Shown piece by piece: positions 41,330-48,469 of a stretch of 64,000 nucleotides of DNA. Position numbers and translations under genes: made by a program. The number at the start of each line of letters is the position of its first letter. Within the stretch, counting starts at the first letter, position 1. Where the stretch lies: contig NZ_CP043839.1 of the NCBI RefSeq assembly GCF_032878955.1, forward strand, positions 682,001-746,000, read 5' to 3'. The stretch comes from Butyricimonas paravirosa. GTDB lineage: Bacteria > Bacteroidota > Bacteroidia > Bacteroidales > Marinifilaceae. Under the pieces are notes generated by a model. It had not been told where the DNA came from. It ran no database searches and worked only from the letters and a program-made list of their open reading frames with translations.

Positions 41330-41875
41330 ATGAAAAGAAGTACATTCATTTTTATTATTGCTTGTATCGCAACTCTTTCCATCGTGGGATGCAAAAACAC
41401 GAACAAGAAAACAAAGCAGGAGAATACCACTGAAATATCCTTGGCCTCCAAAGCCTTGGACGTTAACGGTCTTCTGAACGTGGCCGAAGAACAACTGAAT
41501 GATACGGTCGTTCTGAAAGGCGTCGTGAAACACACCTGCTCTCACTCCGGGCGTCGCTGTTTTATCGCGGACTCCACGGGTAAACTTACAATCCGTGTTG
41601 AAGCTGGCGGTAACATACAATCTTTCAACAAAGAGCTGGTTAACTCCGAAATCGTCGTGACCGGGGTGTTACAGGAACAACGCTTATCACAGGAATACAT
41701 CGACAACTGGGAAAAAGAAGTTGCAGAAGAAGAGGCTAAAGGAGACAAGGATGCCGACCACTGTGACTCTGAAAAGAACAGTATTCAACAAATGCGGGAA
41801 TGGATGAAAAACCATAATAAAAACTTCTATTCTATCTACTATGTAAACGGCATCGATTACGAGATGGTAAAATAG
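41330..41875 (+). CDS. OB-fold-like lipoprotein, last gene of the TonB/ABC operon
   Basis: About 181 residues from ATG 41330. The signal ends LSIVGC, giving a lipidated Cys. The mature core DTVVLKGVVKHTCSHSGRRCFIADSTGKLTIRVEAGG has beta-strand periodicity of an OB fold, with a Cys-x-His...Cys cluster (HTCSHSGRRC) that could bind a metal or haem. An acidic helix and CDSEKNSIQQMREWMKNHNKNFYSIYYVNG follow. Its position 20 bp after the DUF4857 gene shows operon membership. A metal-binding role is inference. Confidence 0.65.
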   Translation: MKRSTFIFIIACIATLSIVGCKNTNKKTKQENTTEISLASKALDVNGLLNVAEEQLNDTVVLKGVVKHTCSHSGRRCFIADSTGKLTIRVEAGGNIQSFNKELVNSEIVVTGVLQEQRLSQEYIDNWEKEVAEEEAKGDKDADHCDSEKNSIQQMREWMKNHNKNFYSIYYVNGIDYEMVK

Positions 41876-41911
41876 GAGCCAATTACCCTTAATTACAAAG
41901 TTTTTATTCTT

Positions 41912-42069
41912 AAAGTGGCTGTCCCAAAGTCCTGCCAGTATTTGACAACTACCCCCTCCAGCTCCCCCTTACACAGGGGGAGAGCTGATTACCAAGCGGT
42001 TTCTCCCCCTGTGTAAGGGGGAGTTAGTGGGGGTAGTTGTTTAAAATGGACTTTTTAGACAGCCACTTT
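41912..42069. repeat. Family A palindromic element (A3)
   Basis: Downstream of the TonB/ABC operon. Outer arms AAAGTGGCTGTCCCAAAGTCC and GGACTTTTTAGACAGCCACTTT pair almost throughout and enclose CTACCCCC...GGGGGTAG and the two hairpins CTCCCCCT-tacac-AGGGGGAG and CTCCCCCT-gtgta-AGGGGGAG. The outer arms alone would make a good bidirectional terminator. Confidence 0.88.
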
Positions 42070-42105
42070 TCATTTTAAAAACTAGCGTCATATCCAACAA
42101 TTTAA

Positions 42106-42113
42106 TACCTTTG
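42106..42113 (+). promoter_or_regulatory. -7 promoter box for nudC
   Basis: TACCTTTG, 32 bp upstream of the nudC ATG. Confidence 0.5.
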
Positions 42114-42145
42114 ACGCCCGAATTCACAGGCAAAATAAATAAGGT

Positions 42146-42979
42146 ATGATACAAGATATAGCGCCCCATATATTTTCAAATGCTTACGCCCCCAAACGTC
42201 CGGAGGCAACAAGCTACGCGCTTTATTTCGACGGGCATATGGTTCTGGCAAGTAAAGCTTCAGCAACCCTACGTTTTCCCCGTTTTTCAGAATTAAACGG
42301 GATCGAAGAAAGTGTTTACGAGAAAGCCATTTATTTATTCGCCATTGACAACGACTGTTTTTACCTGGTACATCAAGTCCCGGAAGGACAACCGGAATTC
42401 GAGCTAAAAGACATCGGGCTTTTCCGGACAAGCGAGCCGAGACACCTGGCATTTGCAGGCATCACGGGATACAGCCTCTACAAATGGTACGACAACCACC
42501 AGTTTTGTAGTCATTGCGGGGCAAAACTCGTTCCCCATGAAAAGGAACGAATGCTACATTGCCTGACTTGTAATAACACGGAATACCCGAAAATTATGCC
42601 AGCCGTGATTATCGCCGTCACGAACGGGAATAAAATTCTGTTATCCAAATACGCCAACCGGGAATATACCCGCTACGCCTTACTCGCCGGATTTACCGAG
42701 ATCGGGGAAAGCGTCGAAGAAACCGTGAAACGGGAAGTCATGGAGGAAGTCGGATTACACGTTAAAAACCTCAGATACTACAAAAGTCAACCGTGGTCAT
42801 TCTCCGACACGCTTTTAATGGGCTTTTTTGCCGAAGTGGAAGGAGACGACAGCATCACGCTTGACCGGGAGGAACTGGCCTTGGCCGAATGGTTTGAGCG
42901 GGAAAACATTCCGGTTTCTGAATCTGACATTAGTCTTACCAGTGAAATGATAGAGTATTTTAGAAATCATCAAGAGTAG
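42146..42979 (+). CDS. nudC: NADH/NAD+ pyrophosphatase
   Basis: 277 residues. The zinc site is CSHC (121-124) and CLTC (139-142). The Nudix box GFTEIGESVEETVKREVMEE starts at 182, and the NADH-specific motif SQPWSF follows at 214-219. This set identifies NudC, which hydrolyses NAD(H) to NMN(H) and AMP and can remove NAD caps from RNA. An AAGG site precedes the ATG. It is followed after 26 bp by the urea transporter gene on the same strand, a probable two-gene operon with no obvious functional link. Confidence 0.92.
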   Translation: MIQDIAPHIFSNAYAPKRPEATSYALYFDGHMVLASKASATLRFPRFSELNGIEESVYEKAIYLFAIDNDCFYLVHQVPEGQPEFELKDIGLFRTSEPRHLAFAGITGYSLYKWYDNHQFCSHCGAKLVPHEKERMLHCLTCNNTEYPKIMPAVIIAVTNGNKILLSKYANREYTRYALLAGFTEIGESVEETVKREVMEEVGLHVKNLRYYKSQPWSFSDTLLMGFFAEVEGDDSITLDREELALAEWFERENIPVSESDISLTSEMIEYFRNHQE

Positions 42980-43005
42980 TTTATATCACCTCAGTCAGTT
43001 ACACT

Positions 43006-43857
43006 ATGAAAGAAGGACTATTTATCATAGCCCGGGGCATTGGGCAAGTGATGTTCCAGAATAACGCCTTGTCGGGACTTCTTATGTTAGCCGGGATTGC
43101 CTGCAATTCTTGGATACTGGCACTACTCGCTTTAGCAGGAAATATAGTTAGCACATTAACAGCCTGCCTGTGTAAATACTCACGGGAAGACATTCGGAAC
43201 GGCCTCTACGGTTTTAATGGAACATTGGTTGGTATCGCCATCGGGGTGTTCATGGAAATAAACATTAGTTCCATGTTCTTATTACTATTCGGCTCTGCCC
43301 TTTCCACCGGGATCACCCGGTTATTCAACCGTCAGAGAACAGTTCCGGGTTTCACGGCACCATTTATCATTACGGTATGGATTCTATTATTGGGGAACCT
43401 TTACCTTTTCCCCACTCTCCTATTGCCCGCAACACCCCATGTTTCCGAGGCTGTAGCTCATCTGCCGAAAGCATTCTGCCTGAACATCGGGCAGGTCATG
43501 TTTCAAGGAGGAAATATTTTTGCCGGATTACTTTTCTTGATCGGTATCCTTGTCAATTCCCGGATACAAGCAGTTTACACGGTTTGGGGAGCCTTTCTGC
43601 CTTTGCTGGTAGCCTTACCGTTGACAACAGATTTTTCGACATTCAATGCCGGATTACTCGGATATAACGGAGTACTTTGCAGTATAGCCCTTGGAAACCG
43701 AACCTTCAAAAGTATGGTTTGGGCCACCTTGTCCATACTCCTGTCAACAGGAATACAAATTATGGGAATATACGCGGGAATCACGACATTAACTGCCCCA
43801 TTCGTGGTTGCCGTTTGGATCACGATGGGTTTGCAATACTTGTCCTCTAAAAAATAA
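43006..43857 (+). CDS. Urea transporter (UT family)
   Basis: 283 residues with about ten hydrophobic segments in two homologous halves, marked by the duplicated motifs GLYGFNGTLVGIAIG (about 67-81) and GLLGYNGVLCSIALG (about 217-231). The C-half motif LPLTTDFSTF is close to the family's channel-lining signature. The fold is a trimeric passive urea channel in the inner membrane. No urease gene is within the window, so either urease lies elsewhere or the channel serves another amide. Confidence 0.85.
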   Translation: MKEGLFIIARGIGQVMFQNNALSGLLMLAGIACNSWILALLALAGNIVSTLTACLCKYSREDIRNGLYGFNGTLVGIAIGVFMEINISSMFLLLFGSALSTGITRLFNRQRTVPGFTAPFIITVWILLLGNLYLFPTLLLPATPHVSEAVAHLPKAFCLNIGQVMFQGGNIFAGLLFLIGILVNSRIQAVYTVWGAFLPLLVALPLTTDFSTFNAGLLGYNGVLCSIALGNRTFKSMVWATLSILLSTGIQIMGIYAGITTLTAPFVVAVWITMGLQYLSSKK

Positions 43858-43895
43858 ATCAAATTAATAATCTGTTTATTTTCAAGAAAATAATC

Positions 43896-43903
43896 TATCT
43901 TTG
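43896..43903 (+). promoter_or_regulatory. -7 promoter box upstream of the methyltransferase
   Basis: TATCTTTG, 237 bp upstream of ATG 44141. A second box, TACTTTTG, lies at 44037-44044. If the upstream box is used, the leader is about 230 nt. Confidence 0.4.
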
Positions 43904-44140
43904 TCCCGACAAACAAAATATCGCTTTTTGAAAACAACAAATTCTAAGAAGATAAATGCGTAACTAACAGCCCGAATTCTTTCAGGCTGGATTTCCCTAC
44001 CCGGGTTTCTTACTCGGAAATTATTTCTATTGACTTTACTTTTGATTTTCAAGTACCTACTGGTACTCCAAAATTTTTATCCGAATCTTTATGTCTAAAG
44101 CATGGGATTCACCATATAATCACATATATTTATCACAATT
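43904..44140 (+). other. Long leader of the methyltransferase gene with a hairpin
   Basis: It contains CAGCC-c-GAA-ttct-TTC-a-GGCTG (43967-43988), a hairpin of eight pairs with one mismatch. A CCCGGG and several short U-rich stretches follow. It does not match a riboswitch I recognise. It could be a regulatory leader or simply untranslated spacer, since a second promoter box lies inside it. Confidence 0.35.
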
Positions 44141-44917
44141 ATGGAACAGGAATTACAATTAGTAGCAGACTTCGACTTTGACATGATCGTAGACTTTTTT
44201 TCACGTCTAAACCGTCAAGGTCCCGGAAGTCAACAAGTCACCCGACAAGCCTTGAGCTTTATCGGGGAGTTATCGGATAACGCCAAAATTGCCGATATCG
44301 GTTGCGGCAGCGGTGGACAAACCATCACGCTTGCCGAGAACACGAAAGGGCAGATCACGGCGATCGATTTATTCCCGAAGATGATCACACTTTTAAAGGA
44401 ACGTGCCATTCGTCATGGACTCAGCGACCGGATTTCCGGCATTGCAGTTTCCATGGAGAACCTACCTTTTGAACCCGGAGAACTAAATTTAATCTGGGCG
44501 GAAGGCTCCATCTATAACATCGGATTCGAAAGAGGTCTAAGGGAATGGAAACAATTCCTGAAACCGGAAGGAATGATCGCCGTTTCGGAAGTTTCTTGGC
44601 TCACGGATACCCGACCGGATGAGATTGAACAATTCTGGAATTTTAATTATGCCGAAATTGACACCATTTCCAATAAAATCAAGAAAATGGAAGAAGCCGG
44701 ATACACCCCGGTAGCCCATTTCATTTTACCTGAATATTGTTGGTTGGACTGTTTTTACAAACCCATGCAAGAAAACATACCTCTCTTCTTGGAAAAATAT
44801 AAAAACAGTACACCTGCCCAACAATTAGTACAACGGGAATTAGATGAAATCGACTATTACCGGAAATACAAAAGTTACTACGGTTACGTCTTTTATATCG
44901 GGATGAAAAATGAATAA
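44141..44917 (+). CDS. Class I SAM-dependent methyltransferase, UbiE-like Bacteroidales type
   Basis: 258 residues. SAM motif I is IADIGCGSGGQTITLA (about 50-65), the acidic residue ending strand two lies in ITAIDLFP, and motif IV-like LIWAEGSIYNIGFE follows. The start (DFDMIVDFFSRLNRQGPGSQQVT) and the C-terminal PVAHFILPEYCWLDCFY match a group of Bacteroides methyltransferases solved structurally without known substrates. Cytoplasmic. It is monocistronic behind a long leader, and a family A element follows its stop. Confidence 0.85.
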   Translation: MEQELQLVADFDFDMIVDFFSRLNRQGPGSQQVTRQALSFIGELSDNAKIADIGCGSGGQTITLAENTKGQITAIDLFPKMITLLKERAIRHGLSDRISGIAVSMENLPFEPGELNLIWAEGSIYNIGFERGLREWKQFLKPEGMIAVSEVSWLTDTRPDEIEQFWNFNYAEIDTISNKIKKMEEAGYTPVAHFILPEYCWLDCFYKPMQENIPLFLEKYKNSTPAQQLVQRELDEIDYYRKYKSYYGYVFYIGMKNE

Positions 44918-44933
44918 AAAAGAAGATACAAGT

Positions 44934-45094
44934 AAAAGGGGCCGTCCAAAAAGTCCTGCTTGTATTTGCCAACTACCCCCTCCAGCTCCCCCTTACACAG
45001 GGGGAGAGCTGATTACCAAGCGGTTTCTCCCCTTGTGTAAGGGGGAGTTAGTGGGGGTAGTTGTTTAAAATTGACTTTTTGGACAGCTCCTTTT
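44934..45094. repeat. Family A palindromic element (A4)
   Basis: Downstream of the methyltransferase gene. Outer arms AAAAGGGGCCGTCCAAAAAG and CTTTTTGGACAGCTCCTTTT enclose CTACCCCC...GGGGGTAG and two hairpins, CTCCCCCT-tacac-AGGGGGAG and CTCCCCTT-gtgta-AGGGGGAG. One C-to-T change in the second stem is tolerated as a G-T pair. Confidence 0.88.
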
Positions 45095-45466
45095 CTTTTT
45101 TCACGTGCATATTACCTCCGCTTGAATGATTCAATAAACCTTCAATAATGCTTAAAGGCACCTTAACTGTAAGTTTACATTTTTTGGGGAAAATTACCGG
45201 ATTGTGAGTAACAAGTGTTCGACTTATATCGAAGACTTATCGAACACTTGTCGAAGACTTATCGAACACTTACAAAAGGTGTCGTTAATGAACCCCGAAG
45301 ATCCCCAGCATCTTACATGCCTCCCGCCCCTTTCCCGGCAGGAAAAAGGGGAAAACACGGAAGTACATTGTTAATTTAAGCCAATTTTACGTTAAAAAAT
45401 AAATTTATTCTTCTCACCCACTTTCCAAGAGTTTATTGTTATTTTCGCGTTCTCAATCACGAACAC
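45095..45466. other. Intergenic interval upstream of the nucleotidyltransferase-fold gene
   Basis: About 370 bp with no supported gene. It holds the 11-bp period array (45211-45276) and a weak -7-like box TATTTTCG near 45439. I see nothing else in it. Confidence 0.5.
45211..45276. repeat. 11-bp period array, locus 2
   Basis: Six consecutive 11-base units: ACAAGTGTTCG, ACTTATATCGA, AGACTTATCGA, ACACTTGTCGA, AGACTTATCGA, ACACTTACAAA. Units three and five are identical. ACAAGTGTTCGA (45211-45222) forms a perfect 12-bp inverted repeat with TCGAACACTTGT (45240-45251). Confidence 0.75.
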
Positions 45467-46054
45467 ATGGAAACGATATTACAACTTGCAGCTCGCAATA
45501 CAGAACGAGCCAAACAGATAGTCCAAGCAACTGACATTATCAATATCTGGAAATCCATCGGGGCGGAAATCAATCTTGTCGGGTCATTAAAAATGGGATT
45601 GATGATGAAACACCGGGATATAGATTTCCACGTCTATACCCCGCGATTAACCCCGGCCATCAGTTTCCAAGCAATCACGCAACTGGCCGCAAACCCAGCG
45701 ATCAAACGAATCGAATACAAAAACCTGATCGACACGGACGAACATTGTATAGAATGGCACGCGTGGTACGAGGATTCCGATTACGAATTGTGGCAAATCG
45801 ACATGATTCACATCCTGAAAGGTTCCTACTATGACGGCTATTTCGAGCAAGTGGCCGAACGAATCTTAGCGGTATTGACACCCGAAATCCGGGAAACCAT
45901 ATTGAAACTAAAGTACGAGACTCCCGACGGCAAAGAAATCATGGGAATCGAGTACTATCAAGCCGTCATTCAAGACGGGATAAAAAATTATTCCGCTTTT
46001 CAAAACTGGCGGAAAACACATCCTGCAAACGGAATTATAGACTGGAAACCTTAA
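45467..46054 (+). CDS. Nucleotidyltransferase-fold protein of unknown function
   Basis: 195 residues. The motif VGSLKMGLMMKHRDIDFHVY has Gly39-Ser40 and Asp51-x-Asp53, the core of the DNA polymerase beta-type nucleotidyltransferase fold; a third acidic residue is likely Asp112 in WQIDMIHIL. The rest is helical with a Trp-rich stretch (EWHAWYEDSDYELWQID). No kinase or antitoxin partner is apparent. It begins 4 bp before the GrpB-like gene, which has the same fold, so the two probably act together. Function unknown. Confidence 0.65.
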   Translation: METILQLAARNTERAKQIVQATDIINIWKSIGAEINLVGSLKMGLMMKHRDIDFHVYTPRLTPAISFQAITQLAANPAIKRIEYKNLIDTDEHCIEWHAWYEDSDYELWQIDMIHILKGSYYDGYFEQVAERILAVLTPEIRETILKLKYETPDGKEIMGIEYYQAVIQDGIKNYSAFQNWRKTHPANGIIDWKP

Positions 46055-46058
46055 CACA

Positions 46059-46655
46059 ATGAACAACCCTTTACAAAAAATGACAAACGAAGAACTTTGG
46101 GTTCTATTTCCGATCATCCTAAGCGAACATCGTGCAGAATGGACAAAGTTTTACGAACAAGAAAAAGACACCATCATTTCAGCTCTTGGGACAAAAAACA
46201 TCAGCAGAATCAATCATATCGGCAGTACATCCGTCCCCGGTCTAATAGCCAAACCAACCATAGACATTCTATTGGAAATCCCCACTGACGCGGACATCCC
46301 GTCTCTCACCACAGCCCTGATCTCTGCGGGATATATTTGCAACATGCAGCCTAATAACCCAGCCCCTCACCTCATGTTCATGAAAGGATATACCCCTCAA
46401 GGTTTCCGAGGCCAAGCCGTTCATCTTCACGTGAGATTCCCGGGGGATTGGGACGAACTCTATTTTCGGGATTACCTGCGTTCCCACCCGAAAACGGCAA
46501 AATCATACGGCAAACTGAAACAAAACCTTCAACTCCGCTATGAACATGATCGGGATGCCTACACCGAGGCCAAAACCGACTTTATCCAAGAGGCCACTCG
46601 TCTGGCCAGAAAGGAAATGGGCAACAAATACACTACACCGTCAACGACTTTATAA
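46059..46655 (+). CDS. GrpB-family (UPF0157) nucleotidyltransferase-fold protein
   Basis: 198 residues. The signature HIGSTSVPGLIAKPTIDILLEI (53-74) contains the Gly-Ser and the Asp of this nucleotidyltransferase superfamily. VHLHVRFPGDWDELYFRDYLRSHPKTAKSYGKLK is the conserved C-terminal part. The family's biochemical role is unclear. It is translationally close to the preceding gene (4 bp apart). Its 3' end overlaps the end of the convergent marC-like gene by 23 bp. Confidence 0.88.
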   Translation: MNNPLQKMTNEELWVLFPIILSEHRAEWTKFYEQEKDTIISALGTKNISRINHIGSTSVPGLIAKPTIDILLEIPTDADIPSLTTALISAGYICNMQPNNPAPHLMFMKGYTPQGFRGQAVHLHVRFPGDWDELYFRDYLRSHPKTAKSYGKLKQNLQLRYEHDRDAYTEAKTDFIQEATRLARKEMGNKYTTPSTTL

Positions 46656-47241
46656 ACAACGTGATTCCGTCAAATATCATCTGTAACCCGATCGTGGCAA
46701 CAATCAACCCGATAATCCGGATCAACGGGTTCATGAAATTGTATTTAATCAAGAAATTCCCGATTCGCCGGGCTTGTAACATACAAAACAGATTTACCAC
46801 CAAAGCGATCAAGATGGCTATAATCGTGATCTCACGCCCGTATTGAACGGGAAACGTAACGGCTGCCGTAATGGTTGCCGGGCCCGCGATCATTGGAATG
46901 GCGATAGGTACCGTGGTCAGATCGGCTAATTTGATATGCTCGTCCACTTTCAGGAAAAAACCTTTCAACAAACCGGATAGACCGTTATACATCAACACGG
47001 CTCCACAAGTGATTTGAAAAGAATACAACTCGACATGGAACACGTAACTGAAAGTAACTTCTCCCAAGAAAAGAAAAAAGATCAGAATCAACGCGGCAGT
47101 AATAGATGATTTAATGGATATATACCGCAATTCCTTAGGACTGAACCTCTCCTGCAACGAAGTAACAATTAAAACTTTCTGTACCGGGTTTACTAACGCC
47201 AAGAGAGCCACGATACAAGCTAATATCATTTTTACCGTCAT
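46633..47241 (-). CDS. MarC-family integral membrane protein
   Basis: About 202 residues from ATG 47241; the TTG at 47268 falls inside the -7 box. Six hydrophobic segments cover most of the length. MarC markers are LALVNPVQKVLIVTSL in the first helix and VPIAIPMIAGPATITAAVTF in the centre. Despite the name, MarC is not a drug-resistance gene; it probably transports small metabolites. The gene's end overlaps the convergent GrpB gene by 23 bp, so transcription from both sides would meet here. Confidence 0.88.
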   Translation of the reverse strand: MTVKMILACIVALLALVNPVQKVLIVTSLQERFSPKELRYISIKSSITAALILIFFLFLGEVTFSYVFHVELYSFQITCGAVLMYNGLSGLLKGFFLKVDEHIKLADLTTVPIAIPMIAGPATITAAVTFPVQYGREITIIAILIALVVNLFCMLQARRIGNFLIKYNFMNPLIRIIGLIVATIGLQMIFDGITLFIKSLTV

Positions 47242-47265
47242 GATCCGAATATTTCTGATTCCCCG

Positions 47266-47273
47266 CAAAGGTA
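47266..47273 (-). promoter_or_regulatory. -7 promoter box for the marC-like gene
   Basis: TACCTTTG on the minus strand, 24 bp upstream of ATG 47241. Confidence 0.55.
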
Positions 47274-47341
47274 CGTAATAAAACGGATTTATTGATAAGA
47301 AAAAGCGTAAACGAGACTGGATATATATCCAAAAAATATAT

Positions 47342-47349
47342 TACTTTTG
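47342..47349 (+). promoter_or_regulatory. -7 promoter box for the small exported protein gene
   Basis: TACTTTTG, 20 bp upstream of ATG 47370. It supports that start over the upstream in-frame ATG at 47292. Confidence 0.55.
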
Positions 47350-47369
47350 AGCCTGTAAATAATTTTATA

Positions 47370-47765
47370 ATGAAAAGGCTGTTTTTTGTATATATATCTA
47401 TCTTTATTTTTTCTTTACTACTCATAGTCAATGGACTACAGACAGAGGGAAACGAGGACGAGATAGCATTGCCTACACAAACAGAACAACTATCCGAACC
47501 GGACGAGATTGCCCATCATTATGACACCCTCTCACGAGGTCTTCATTTAGGCTCCGACGAAGGAATCGCAACCTCTCACGGGCGACGTTTCGGACTCAAC
47601 AAAACTCCTAAAACAAACGTGTATTCGCATCACAATATGCAGAGTGGAAAAAATATTCCGATAAAATTGTCTTTCGCTAAAAAAGAACGGCACTTTATCC
47701 AATATCTGACCACCCGACATAGTCAAGGTTTTTATATCTACTCGCTGAAAGTATTGCTGTTATGA
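47370..47765 (+). CDS. Small exported or membrane-anchored protein of unknown function
   Basis: About 131 residues from ATG 47370. A hydrophobic N-terminus (about 4-22, FFVYISIFIFSLLLIVNG) is a signal or anchor. The rest is hydrophilic, with an acidic early part (NEDEIALPTQTEQLSEPDE) and a basic C-terminal half (KLSFAKKERHFIQYL). No family recognised. A promoter box directly upstream suggests it is a real gene. It ends 68 bp before dedA, so it is not obviously coupled to it. Confidence 0.5.
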   Translation: MKRLFFVYISIFIFSLLLIVNGLQTEGNEDEIALPTQTEQLSEPDEIAHHYDTLSRGLHLGSDEGIATSHGRRFGLNKTPKTNVYSHHNMQSGKNIPIKLSFAKKERHFIQYLTTRHSQGFYIYSLKVLLL

Positions 47766-47833
47766 CAAAACCATAACGATAATTATAACAAGTGAGAGCA
47801 AATAAAAACATTAAAAAAATTTAGAAACAACAT

Positions 47834-48454
47834 ATGATCGATTGGCTTCAATCTATTCTCGATTGGTATATGCAGAACGTGAACTACTGGAGTGTTCTCG
47901 TATGTATGACCATTGAGAGTTCCATCATTCCCTTTCCGGCGGAATTGATCGTGCCTCCTGCAGCCTGGAAAGCTGCAAACGGGGATCTCAATTTCCTGCT
48001 GGTAGTTATTTTCAGCACAATCGGATCGGTTCTAGGCGCCCTCTTCAACTACGTGTTAGCATACACGTTAGGGCGTAAATTCATTTATTCTTTCGCGGAA
48101 TCACGCTGGGGAAAGATTTTGCGGATGTCAAAAGAAAAAGTAGAAAAATCCGAACAATATTTTTTGAAATACGGCAAAAGTTCCACGCTGATCGGAAGGC
48201 TTACCCCGGGGGTAAGAAGCTTTATTTCCCTTCCGGCCGGATTGGTCAAAATGCCTTTAAACAGCTTTATATTTTACACGGCTGCCGGAAGTGGTATCTG
48301 GAACTTGATACTGGCTATCGTCGGCTATTTTTTATATTCCCGAAAAGAGTTACTGGAAAAGTATTTCACCGAGATTTCCATCGTCATGTTAATCGTTGGA
48401 ATTGGCTTTTTCACGTATCTTATTATTCGGTCAACACGTAAAAAAAATAATTAA
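47834..48454 (+). CDS. DedA-family membrane protein
   Basis: 206 residues with four to five hydrophobic segments. The DedA signature is present: VCMTIESSIIPFPAELIVPPA early, GSVLGALFNYVLAYTLGR, and the GRLTPGVRSFISLPAGLVKMPLNSF segment with the conserved Arg residues and the re-entrant loop. DedA proteins flip undecaprenyl phosphate or phospholipid and support membrane homeostasis. It lies 16 bp before the Ca2+-ATPase gene. Confidence 0.9.
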   Translation: MIDWLQSILDWYMQNVNYWSVLVCMTIESSIIPFPAELIVPPAAWKAANGDLNFLLVVIFSTIGSVLGALFNYVLAYTLGRKFIYSFAESRWGKILRMSKEKVEKSEQYFLKYGKSSTLIGRLTPGVRSFISLPAGLVKMPLNSFIFYTAAGSGIWNLILAIVGYFLYSRKELLEKYFTEISIVMLIVGIGFFTYLIIRSTRKKNN

Positions 48455-48469
48455 ATCTTAAATTATAAC

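Noticed and set aside
31740..41875. Siderophore or vitamin B12 importer
   Set aside because: No periplasmic binding protein, no import-type permease, and no cobalamin riboswitch-like leader seen.
43006..43857. Urease-linked operon
   Set aside because: No urease structural or accessory gene occurs in the window.
45229..45272. Two adjacent 22-bp repeats resembling a mini CRISPR
   Set aside because: There is no spacer between them, and they resolve into 11-bp units; no cas gene is in the window.
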